From positions 1-38,821 of the forward strand of contig CAKZTD010000106.1 of assembly GCA_937921595.1 (NCBI GenBank): DNA of 38,821 nucleotides, in the 5' to 3' direction. This DNA is from an uncultured Saprospiraceae bacterium (GTDB lineage Bacteria; Bacteroidota; Bacteroidia; Chitinophagales; Saprospiraceae). This document shows, one piece after another, positions 8,786 through 16,277 of the stretch. The notes below the pieces were generated by a model. The model did not search any database. It worked only from the letters and a program-made list of their open reading frames with translations, and had not been told where the DNA came from. How positions within the stretch are numbered: the first letter of the stretch is position 1; each line of letters begins with the position of its first letter. Both the position numbers and the translations under genes were made by a program.

Positions 8786-9637
8786 ATGAAAAATTTTATA
8801 GCATTATTACCCTTAGTTTTTTTTATCGCCTGCACACCAAGTAGTATTCTCGATAAGAAAATGCAGTACATTTTCTATGAGAAGATGGATTACAAATTAT
8901 TGATCAAAGCAGAAGACGTATCAGATGCAGATTTGTTTTTAATCAACTACGCAATTATTCGTCAAAGAGATTATTTCAATTATACGGTTGAAGGAAAAAC
9001 TTATCGTGAGATTTTGGCCATGGCAAAAGGATTTCAAAAAAATGGCTTACCTGTAGAGATCAAATTGAATGATAATGGAGCTCAGGATAAAATCCAGATT
9101 GCTGCAGTAACTGAAGGAGTCGGTTTTGTAAAGAAAAAAAGCAATACCAAACGGGTACTCAAAACTTTAAAATTTAAAGCTAAACTTGATAATCCTAGCA
9201 AAAAAGATGTTGTTTTACTCAATAGTAGTTTCATAGTAAAAGGACCTTTCAATGACTACCTGACTACTGTAAATTACGAAATCAATTGTATTGCAAAAGC
9301 CGAAACTACTGTCGATGCAGCTTTTGTTGTTCCTGGAAAAACGATTCAAAGAAACCTTCTTTTTGAAGGCAATCCTTATATCACCAGGTTAGGAATTGAT
9401 GAAATACTGAATAATCTAACCTTGACTCCTAGCGGAATGTCAATCAAAGATGAAGGCCGATATTTTAAAGAATGCTTTTTTAATGCTTCAAGAATGGAAC
9501 CTCAAATTGTTCTTAATTTTGGAAAAGACTTGGAAGATCGAGAATGGAAAATAGAAAATCCAGATGGAACTTATACCCTCAACTTTGGCAATATGCATAC
9601 GCCAGATGAGTCAGATGAGGTGATTCAATATCGATAG
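8786..9637 (+). CDS. Lipoprotein of unknown function with an LEA14-like beta segment
   Basis: From the ATG at 8786 the product has 283 residues; a TTG two codons upstream is possible but not needed. The N-terminus MKNFIALLPLVFFIAC is a lipoprotein signal with lipobox FIAC and Cys16 as the lipidated residue. The middle (about 125-190) contains FKAKLDNPSKKDVVLLNSSF followed by alternating strands, a pattern that resembles LEA14/WHy-type beta sandwiches, but I am not certain. No catalytic motif is visible. It probably sits in the outer or inner membrane facing the periplasm. It is monocistronic, with a terminator at 9678-9718 shared with the converging gene. Confidence 0.75.
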   Translation: MKNFIALLPLVFFIACTPSSILDKKMQYIFYEKMDYKLLIKAEDVSDADLFLINYAIIRQRDYFNYTVEGKTYREILAMAKGFQKNGLPVEIKLNDNGAQDKIQIAAVTEGVGFVKKKSNTKRVLKTLKFKAKLDNPSKKDVVLLNSSFIVKGPFNDYLTTVNYEINCIAKAETTVDAAFVVPGKTIQRNLLFEGNPYITRLGIDEILNNLTLTPSGMSIKDEGRYFKECFFNASRMEPQIVLNFGKDLEDREWKIENPDGTYTLNFGNMHTPDESDEVIQYR

Positions 9638-9677
9638 AAACATCAAGTTTTTCATTTTAAAAACTGAATATTCTCAA

Positions 9678-9718
9678 ATAAAAAAAGCTGCACATCTTAA
9701 AAATGCGCAGTTTTTTTT
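9678..9718. terminator. Bidirectional terminator between converging genes
   Basis: The stem CTGCACA (9688-9694) pairs with TGCGCAG (9704-9710) with one mismatch. It is flanked by an A-run on the left and eight T on the right, so it has U-tracts in both directions. Confidence 0.7.
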
Positions 9719-9736
9719 ATTTAGGAGAATCCAATT

Positions 9737-10711
9737 TTATCTTTTAATAATCATTTCATTAAAAAGCTGAAAACCACTTTTATCTATCACTCTTATTAAG
9801 TAAACTCCACTATTCAAACCTAGCATATTAATCGCTTCGTTATCTTCGTTTTCAATATTTACAAATTGAATTAATTGGCCATGCAAATTGAAAATCTCCA
9901 CTGTTGCATCTCTTGTTGCTTCTAAGTTTATATTTAAAAATTCGTCAATAGGATTTGGGAAAACATTGATTCCAGATTTTCGAAACTCAATACTAATGGT
10001 TTCAGAATAGGAGTAGTCGCCATTGAAATCTACTTGTTTAAGGCGATAGTAATTGAGTCCTTGATAAGGATTTTCATCTATAAAATTATATTCTTGCTCA
10101 AAATAAAAGGTCCCCTGCCCTTCTATTTCTGTAATAATTTCCCATGATCTTAAATCAATTGATTTTTCAATTGCAAAAAATCTATTAGCAATTTCATTTT
10201 GAGTAATCCAATGCAATTCAACTTCATTCGCTTTTTGATATGCAGAAAAATCAGACAATTCAACGGGCAAAGAAGCATCAACTGTTAGCATTGCATTTCC
10301 ACTTGGAAGATCAGCGAAAGTCCAAGAAGTTCCTCCATCATCTGAACACCTACAAGTTAATTCATAAAGATTAGCACCTGGTGCGATGGTAGCTTGATAC
10401 TCATCATTATTACCTATGTCTACATTATAAGTCATAGCTTGTGTAAATACATTATTCCAAGGCATTCCAAAAGCATCTACATCTCCATAATATAACTCAC
10501 ACATTATTCCTGCCCCCTGCCCCGCAGAGTTTGTAACTCCATCTTTATAAACCTGAACATATACGGTATGATCCGTACCTTCTGTTATCGTCGTTGAGGA
10601 ACCAGAACTTGGAAACATATTTCCTACCCAATCAATCGCAGCAAAAGCATTCAAGCCAGAGAAACTAAAAATAAAAACCATCAAACTTTTAAAAAGTAAT
10701 TTTTTGTTCAT
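9737..10711 (-). CDS. Secreted protein with amylase-associated N-terminal domain and T9SS type A sorting domain
   Basis: The 324-residue product has a signal peptide (1-24, ending AFA). Residues 25-150 form a beta-rich domain starting AIDWVGNMFPSSGSS, with a QVYKDGVT...GAGIMCELYYG core and a late CRCSDDGGTSW segment. I have seen similar domains attached to Bacteroidota amylases, so a carbohydrate-binding role is plausible, not proven. A linker beginning LPVELSDF (about 150-245, fibronectin-III-like, ending YYRLKQVDFNG) leads to a type A T9SS sorting domain (246-324) with VFPNP, EIFNLHGQ, GVYLIRV and a final MIIKR. The gene is divergent from the alpha-amylase at 10909, and both share the linker plus sorting-domain architecture. 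It lacks any catalytic domain, so it may be a surface starch-binding helper or an enzyme remnant. Confidence 0.83.
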   Translation of the reverse strand: MNKKLLFKSLMVFIFSFSGLNAFAAIDWVGNMFPSSGSSTTITEGTDHTVYVQVYKDGVTNSAGQGAGIMCELYYGDVDAFGMPWNNVFTQAMTYNVDIGNNDEYQATIAPGANLYELTCRCSDDGGTSWTFADLPSGNAMLTVDASLPVELSDFSAYQKANEVELHWITQNEIANRFFAIEKSIDLRSWEIITEIEGQGTFYFEQEYNFIDENPYQGLNYYRLKQVDFNGDYSYSETISIEFRKSGINVFPNPIDEFLNINLEATRDATVEIFNLHGQLIQFVNIENEDNEAINMLGLNSGVYLIRVIDKSGFQLFNEMIIKR

Positions 10712-10754
10712 AATTCTATTTTTTTAAATGAAAATCTAATTTCTAAGAGAGGGG

Positions 10755-10779
10755 TTATGTTTGTAGCCTATAAACATAA
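10755..10779. promoter_or_regulatory. Inverted repeat between the divergent amylase genes, possible operator
   Basis: TTATGTTT at 10755-10762 and AAACATAA at 10772-10779 form a perfect 8-bp inverted repeat with a 9-nt spacer. It lies 44 bp from the start of the minus-strand gene and 130 bp from the amylase start. A T-run follows on the plus strand, so a terminator-like hairpin is an alternative reading. Confidence 0.35.
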
Positions 10780-10908
10780 TATTTTTTTTCCAATTTGTAG
10801 AAACATGTTAGACAGAATTTCTAGAACAATGAAATTTCAATAAAATGTTTTATCTTACTTTTACACGCTTAAAATTTAAAGTTTCTTTTGACTTTTTATA
10901 TTTCAATT

Positions 10909-13437
10909 ATGCAAACACTCACAAAAACAGTCTTTATTTTATTACTCTCAATATACTCCCAATCTATATTTTCTCAAGACTTTATGATGCAAGGCTGGTA
11001 TTGGGATTATCCAAAAACTGCTAATGGCTTTAATTGGGCAGACACCCTTAATGAAAAAGCTGCAGCATTGGGTACGGCAGGTTTTAATTATGTTTGGCTT
11101 CCTCCGCTTTCTCGTGCAAGTTTCGGAAGTGGTTCTAACGGATATGATCCCAAAGATCTTTATGATCTAGGTATTCCAAGTCAAGGGGCGACTGGCTTCG
11201 GAACAAGAACCGAAGTTGATGCAGTCATTTCTGCTTTTAACAATAATGGAATCAATCCCGTTGCTGACGTCGTCTACAACCATAGAGACGGTGGTATTCC
11301 AGAAGATAACATTAGTGTAGAAGGATGGATTGAAAACTTTACTTGTACAAAAGTAAATGCCGGAGATAATGCATTTCCTTCGGACAGGTATCGTTGTTAC
11401 CTCCCTCTGGGTGGAAGTTCAGGCAATGGTGCAGGGACTTATTATTTTAAAATCAGGTCCGCTTCAAAGCATCCAAATTATTACAACAAACAATATAAAT
11501 TTTATACCGAAACACAAACAACTGGCTATCAAGGTTTGCCCGAACAAAATGAAGACGAAACGGGTAGTGGAAACGGTGGTGGAGATTGTGGCCAAGGAAA
11601 TAATACAATCCAGTTAGGTATTGATATGATCGCAAATATTGATGATGTTGGAAGCTGCACTGGTGCTTGTGGAATTGATGAATTTCAACTAAGTATTGGA
11701 GCCAGTGATTTTAATGCAAGTGGTGACACTCTTTTCATTTATATGACTAATCCAAATGGTAATTATTCCGACCATTATATAATCGGTTTGTGGGATGGAA
11801 GCTCTGATATTCAAAGCCAAATTGCTTATCAAACCTATACCGATTTCACAAGTATGCCAAGTGGTCGAGGAGGAATGAATTACACCAATTTCAAACCTAA
11901 CGGTAATCCCACACAACTCAATGGAGACTGGGATTGGTTATGGTTTTTTTATGATTATGATCAATCTGTTCAGAGTACAGCAGACAGTCTTAATGTATGG
12001 TCAAAATGGCTTTGGGATGATGTAGGTATTCGTGGTTTTAGAATGGATGCCGTTAAACATTTTGATAATGCATTTACTGGAGATCTAATGGATTACTTGC
12101 ATGACAATGCCATTGATCCGGGGATGGTTGTGGGAGAATTTTTCGATAATAATGCGAGTACACTAGCCAGCTGGGTAACGGATGTAGAAGCCAACATGGA
12201 TACGGATACTAAGAACGCAATTGATGTTCGAGTATTTGATTTTGCTTTGAGAGCTTCACTAAAAGATGCTTGTGATGCCTTTGGATATGATGCTCGAAAT
12301 GTATTTAATTCTGGGATTGTAGAATCTACTTCTACCACTGGATTCAATGTAGTTACGTTTGTAAACAATCATGATTTCAGAGATGCCGATCAACCTGTAC
12401 AAAACGATCCAATGTTAGCTTATGCTTATATTTTGACCAATAATCAAGTTGGACTTCCGTGCGTATTTTATCCGGATTACTGGCAGGCAAATGTTCCAAA
12501 TGCTCCTAGTTCTTTTTTGAAAAATGAGATCGACGATTTGATTCAAGTACACAAAGATTATATTTATCAATCAGGAAGTGCGGATTACTTAAATCGATTT
12601 GGGACACCATACAGCAGTAACTATATCGGAGGTTTTGATAATACTACGCTACTCTATCAACTCTCTGGCGGAATCGCTGGAAAAGAAGTGGTCGTAGCGA
12701 TCAACTTTGCAGGTGAAGCATTACAGTTGGATCATGGAATCGATATGACTAATTTATCCGTTGGAGACACGCTTATTGATATACTCGGGAACTCTAATTT
12801 TGAATATGCATTAGTGAATGGATCAAATCAAATCTATATTGAATTACCAGCTCGTTCTTATTCCGTTTGGGTAAGTTCCCCAAACATAGGCCCTCTTCCT
12901 GTTGAACTCAGTAGTTTTGAAGTAAAGCCGAAAAATGATTTCATTCAATTAGATTGGAAAAGCCTAAATGAAGAACAATTGAATGGCTACGAAATTCAAC
13001 GATCGATCGATGGAATTCGTTTTGACAAAATTGGGTTTATGGAAAGTCAAGGTGATGCTAATTATACTTTTGATGATCAAGATCCAGTATATAATCAAAC
13101 CATTTATTATCGTTTAAAGATGATTGAACTAAATGGTTTGTTTGAGTATTCAGAAACGAGAACGGCATCAATCTCTAAATTTACAACTTCTGTTTCGATA
13201 AATCCGAACCCAGTTTTCGATCAAACGATAGTTTCTTTTGAAAGCTCAATCGATGGTTCTGCTACCTTTGAAATCACCGATAATCAAGGGAGACAGATCA
13301 AAACATTTTCAAAGTCAATTGAGGAAGGTGAAAATGGTTTTGATTTAAATTTTAAAAATTATCCTAATGGTATTTATTTTATTAAAATAGAGATGGATGG
13401 AAAAAGTATAATTGAGAAAATAGTCAAAACAGATTAG
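10909..13437 (+). CDS. Secreted GH13 alpha-amylase with T9SS type A sorting domain
   Basis: I chose the ATG at 10909 because the signal peptide MQTLTKTVFILLLSIYSQ starts there; a TTG at 10888 would add seven residues. The product has 842 residues. The four GH13 regions are present: DVVYNH (120-125), GFRMDAVKH with nucleophile Asp380, GEFF with acid/base Glu410, and FVNNHD with Asp489. It should hydrolyse alpha-1,4-glucans outside the cell. Between regions I and II lies a long domain B of more than 200 residues, with paired CTGAC/CGxxx cysteines and a beta-rich GxxDHYIIGLWDG stretch. After the C-terminal beta domain come a fibronectin-III-like linker (LPVELSSFEV) and a type A sorting domain (about 763-842: SINPNPVFDQ, GIYFIKI). 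It is divergent from the amylase-associated gene at 9737 and ends four bases before the stop of rimM. Confidence 0.93.
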   Translation: MQTLTKTVFILLLSIYSQSIFSQDFMMQGWYWDYPKTANGFNWADTLNEKAAALGTAGFNYVWLPPLSRASFGSGSNGYDPKDLYDLGIPSQGATGFGTRTEVDAVISAFNNNGINPVADVVYNHRDGGIPEDNISVEGWIENFTCTKVNAGDNAFPSDRYRCYLPLGGSSGNGAGTYYFKIRSASKHPNYYNKQYKFYTETQTTGYQGLPEQNEDETGSGNGGGDCGQGNNTIQLGIDMIANIDDVGSCTGACGIDEFQLSIGASDFNASGDTLFIYMTNPNGNYSDHYIIGLWDGSSDIQSQIAYQTYTDFTSMPSGRGGMNYTNFKPNGNPTQLNGDWDWLWFFYDYDQSVQSTADSLNVWSKWLWDDVGIRGFRMDAVKHFDNAFTGDLMDYLHDNAIDPGMVVGEFFDNNASTLASWVTDVEANMDTDTKNAIDVRVFDFALRASLKDACDAFGYDARNVFNSGIVESTSTTGFNVVTFVNNHDFRDADQPVQNDPMLAYAYILTNNQVGLPCVFYPDYWQANVPNAPSSFLKNEIDDLIQVHKDYIYQSGSADYLNRFGTPYSSNYIGGFDNTTLLYQLSGGIAGKEVVVAINFAGEALQLDHGIDMTNLSVGDTLIDILGNSNFEYALVNGSNQIYIELPARSYSVWVSSPNIGPLPVELSSFEVKPKNDFIQLDWKSLNEEQLNGYEIQRSIDGIRFDKIGFMESQGDANYTFDDQDPVYNQTIYYRLKMIELNGLFEYSETRTASISKFTTSVSINPNPVFDQTIVSFESSIDGSATFEITDNQGRQIKTFSKSIEEGENGFDLNFKNYPNGIYFIKIEMDGKSIIEKIVKTD

Positions 13438-13441
13438 AGGA

Positions 13442-13963
13442 TCACAAATTCAACAAACCTTCAGGGAAGCTCATTTTTACGATCTTCTTTTGATCATCGA
13501 CTGATAAGATAAATTGCTGATTAAGCGGAATGAAAATTTCTTTTTCTTGATAGCTGACTTCTGCCATTTCTTGTTGTGGAAATTCATGGATATCTAAGAT
13601 CTTTCCAATGGCTCCTTCCGTTTCATGTTCGATCGAATAATCAACTAGCTTCCCATAAGTCATGCCTCCGACTCGATGAGTAATCGTCTCTTTCTTTTGA
13701 ATATCCTTAGCTCTAACAAAAAACTCTTTTGAAGTAACTGGATTGGCCTGCTCAGGTGAATTGATGTCTTCAAAATAAACAATCAAGTTATTGGTATATT
13801 CAAAATCATCAACAAAGTATGGTAGAAATTTTCCTTGTATTTTGAGAAAGGCAACGTCAATTTTTAAAACGTCTTCTATAAATTCTTCTTCCAGATCTAA
13901 TTTTACACCACCTTTGACACCGTGGGTTTTTCTGGTTTTTCCGACTAGTATGTATTCGTTCAA
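13442..13963 (-). CDS. rimM: Ribosome maturation factor RimM
   Basis: This 173-residue protein has the RimM N-terminal beta-barrel with the signature VGKTRKTHGVKGGVKL (7-22) and a C-terminal PRC-barrel-like domain with GAIGKILDIHEFPQQEMAEV and IFIPLNQQFI. RimM binds ribosomal protein S19 and assists maturation of the 30S head. The length fits the family. It is not next to rpsP or trmD in this window; instead it ends an apparent minus-strand run of mnmA, lipoprotein and rimM with gaps of 143 and 65 bp. Its stop is four bases from that of the convergent amylase, with no room for a terminator, so read-through into antisense of the amylase is possible. Confidence 0.93.
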   Translation of the reverse strand: MNEYILVGKTRKTHGVKGGVKLDLEEEFIEDVLKIDVAFLKIQGKFLPYFVDDFEYTNNLIVYFEDINSPEQANPVTSKEFFVRAKDIQKKETITHRVGGMTYGKLVDYSIEHETEGAIGKILDIHEFPQQEMAEVSYQEKEIFIPLNQQFILSVDDQKKIVKMSFPEGLLNL

Positions 13964-14028
13964 GTTATCAAATTATTAAGTTAACAAAGAAGTAAAAATC
14001 TCTTTATCGCTAACTAGTTCATTTATTT

Positions 14029-14790
14029 TTAATTATAATCTATCAAGACTTGAGTCATAATAAATCCTTTTTCCGCTTTTTCCTCCCAAGTTTGACCTTC
14101 ACATTCTGTAATACATTGGGTATCTAAAATTCTCATCTCTTTAAAAGCAAGTCCTATATCCTTGACATATTGTTCTTTCGAAAAACGAAGCTCAATTAGG
14201 TTTTCATTATCAGCTTGTTTGATTTGTAAAGCATTGTCAAAAAACTCATTATTTACAGCAATCGCTTCTCCTACAAAATCAACTTCATATTCCCATGCTT
14301 TAAATATTTCAATAGTTTCTCCAGCAACTGAGATAGAAGTCGTTTCATCGATAAAACGATTTCCATTCCAAACGAGTCCTTCTTTTAAAGGAAAAACCAT
14401 CTTGATAAATCTAAGATTTTCTTCCAAGCTTTCAGCTTGCTCCTCCGTTCGAATCATCATCCAAACATCTTTTATTGTCCATTGATCCGATAATTCTAAT
14501 TTTTCAAACCGTTCGATTTTAAAACCAGGACGACCGATATTATCAGTGATGGTATCGGCAATCATTTCCCGAACATAGGTTGTTGAACTTCTAATGATTA
14601 CTTCCTCTCCTGGGCCAATATCATAAGTCGTAGAATCAACTTTATAGTCTCGATATTTACCTATTTCAAGTGGGAAATACTCATATCCAAATTCTAAAGT
14701 AAAATCTTCAAAAGTGGATTTATCTTTACATGAATTAATCAACAGGCAGGTAATGCCTAATAAAAGGAAAGGAATTAATAGCTTTTTCAT
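14029..14790 (-). CDS. Bacteroidota lipoprotein of unknown function
   Basis: I place the start at the ATG at 14790, where MKKLLIPFLLLGITCLLINS leads to lipobox Cys21; an in-frame ATG at 14865 would add 25 residues unlike a signal. The product has 253 residues. Just after the lipid anchor the sequence reads EYFPLEIGKYRDYKVDS, a pattern I associate with a family of uncharacterised Bacteroidota lipoproteins. Several later Cys (CITEC near the C-terminus) could form a disulphide. No enzyme motif is visible. It lies between mnmA and rimM on the same strand, but the context gives no functional hint, since both neighbours are cytosolic RNA-maturation proteins. Confidence 0.77.
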   Translation of the reverse strand: MKKLLIPFLLLGITCLLINSCKDKSTFEDFTLEFGYEYFPLEIGKYRDYKVDSTTYDIGPGEEVIIRSSTTYVREMIADTITDNIGRPGFKIERFEKLELSDQWTIKDVWMMIRTEEQAESLEENLRFIKMVFPLKEGLVWNGNRFIDETTSISVAGETIEIFKAWEYEVDFVGEAIAVNNEFFDNALQIKQADNENLIELRFSKEQYVKDIGLAFKEMRILDTQCITECEGQTWEEKAEKGFIMTQVLIDYN

Positions 14791-14854
14791 TGAAATCGGG
14801 TTAAATATGTTTCCTTTTGAGGGTGCAAAAGATACGCCAAGAACAAGGTTGTTA

Positions 14855-14890
14855 CAAGTTAACAATTTAATAAGCTACCAAGTTAACAAG
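14855..14890. repeat. Short direct repeat CAAGTTAACAA
   Basis: CAAGTTAACAA occurs at 14855-14865 and again at 14879-14889, starting 24 bp apart. A third partial copy (AAGTTAACAAAG) lies at 13978-13989 upstream of rimM. The core GTTAAC is palindromic. Both places are intergenic. It may be a regulator site or only low-complexity DNA. Confidence 0.35.
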
Positions 14891-14933
14891 CATGGACCCC
14901 ATTGCTTACTTATTCCTCTGTTCCTTTATTAAC

Positions 14934-16040
14934 TTATTTTCGAATAAATCCATTATAGATAATCCCGCCACCGATTACATCATCTCCTTCATAAAAAACG
15001 GCAGATTGTCCGGGAGCTACCCCTTTGACGTTCGCCAAGAATTCTACTTCTACTTTATCAGAACTGATGCCTTTTAAAGTACTCATCGTTCCAGGGTCAT
15101 TATAACGGATCTGCGTAATGATATCTTTTCCTTCAGGTAAGCTCGCATATTTCATAGAATTCACTTGGGAAACGGTCATTCCATTTCGAAGCAAGTCCTC
15201 TACCCTTCCTAAAACTACTGTATTCGTTTTTGGTTGAATTTCAGTAACATACATTGGTTCACCTAAAGCGATCTTCAAACCTTTTCTCTGACCAATGGTA
15301 TAAAAAGGATATCCTTCATGTTTCCCTAGAATCTCCCCTTGAGGATTCACAAAATTTCCACCTCTAACCGATGCGTCCAAATCAGGAACTCTTCGTCTTA
15401 GGAATCCACGATAATCATTATCAGGTACAAAACAAATTTCAAAGCTTTCTGCTTTTTTAGATAATTCTTCATAACCATAATCAGCTGCCATTTGGCGAAC
15501 TTCAGGTTTACTAAAACCACCTACAGGAAATCGGCTACGATTCATGCATTCTTGGCTCAATCCCCAAAGTACATAAGACTGATCTTTTCGTTCATCTTTT
15601 CCTTTGGTGATAAACTTACGACCTTCATGGTCTCCGATTTTAGCATAATGACCTGTTGCAATAAATTCACAATCTAAAGCATCAGCTCTTTTTAACAATG
15701 AATTCCATTTGATGTGCGTATTGCAAAGAACACATGGATTTGGTGTACGACCTGCGATGTATTCTTCTACAAAGTTATCGATTACATAGTCTCCAAATTC
15801 TTCTCTTATATCTACTATAAAGTGGTGAAAACCAACCTTTACCGCTACATCTCTTGCATCATTGATAGAATCTAAACTACAACATCCTGTTTCTTTTTTG
15901 GAACCTCCAGAGTTTGCATAATCCCAGGTTTTCATCGTAATTCCGATGACTTCATACCCTTCTTCATGCATCATCATTGCTGAAACCGTACTGTCGATTC
16001 CACCACTCATCGCTACCAAAACTTTCCCGTGCTTACTCAT
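14934..16040 (-). CDS. mnmA: tRNA-specific 2-thiouridylase MnmA
   Basis: The 368-residue product makes 2-thiouridine at position 34 of tRNAs for Lys, Glu and Gln. The PP-loop ATP site SGGIDS is at 12-17. The two catalytic cysteines are Cys103 in TPNPCVLCN and Cys203 in ESFEICFVPD. The tRNA-binding block GHYAKI and KDQSYVLWGL, the central YTIGQRKGL segment and the C-terminal beta-barrel (FLANVKGVAPGQSAVFY) are all in order, and the length fits the family. The start ATG at 16040 is directly followed by the conserved KVLVAMSGG. It probably opens a minus-strand transcript with the lipoprotein and rimM genes. A possible -7 box lies 41 bp upstream. Confidence 0.96.
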   Translation of the reverse strand: MSKHGKVLVAMSGGIDSTVSAMMMHEEGYEVIGITMKTWDYANSGGSKKETGCCSLDSINDARDVAVKVGFHHFIVDIREEFGDYVIDNFVEEYIAGRTPNPCVLCNTHIKWNSLLKRADALDCEFIATGHYAKIGDHEGRKFITKGKDERKDQSYVLWGLSQECMNRSRFPVGGFSKPEVRQMAADYGYEELSKKAESFEICFVPDNDYRGFLRRRVPDLDASVRGGNFVNPQGEILGKHEGYPFYTIGQRKGLKIALGEPMYVTEIQPKTNTVVLGRVEDLLRNGMTVSQVNSMKYASLPEGKDIITQIRYNDPGTMSTLKGISSDKVEVEFLANVKGVAPGQSAVFYEGDDVIGGGIIYNGFIRK

Positions 16041-16080
16041 TTATTATATTGAAAATGTGTTATCTAATTTATTGAATCAA

Positions 16081-16088
16081 CAAAATTA
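16081..16088 (-). promoter_or_regulatory. Candidate -7 box upstream of mnmA
   Basis: Read on the minus strand the sequence is TAATTTTG, a perfect TAnnTTTG. It would give a leader of about 35 nt for mnmA. No -33 TTG is found at the normal distance. Confidence 0.35.
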
Positions 16089-16277
16089 CAAAAAATGGGA
16101 CTAGAAAGTTCTAAAGAATCAAAAATTCAATCAAAATCAAAATTAGAAATGAGACAACTTCGGGTTTGGAATTGAAATTTCAATCAAAATCGAATTAATA
16201 TACTCGTAAGTCATTAGGCTTGTTCATTGAACATATAGGAGCATATTCACTCATTCGCTCATTTCAAAATTGATCCC

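Noticed and set aside
10755-10790. Rho-independent terminator reading of the inverted repeat
   Set aside because: The stem is only 8 bp of mostly A/T pairs and no gene ends there on either strand, so a regulatory site is the more likely of two weak options.
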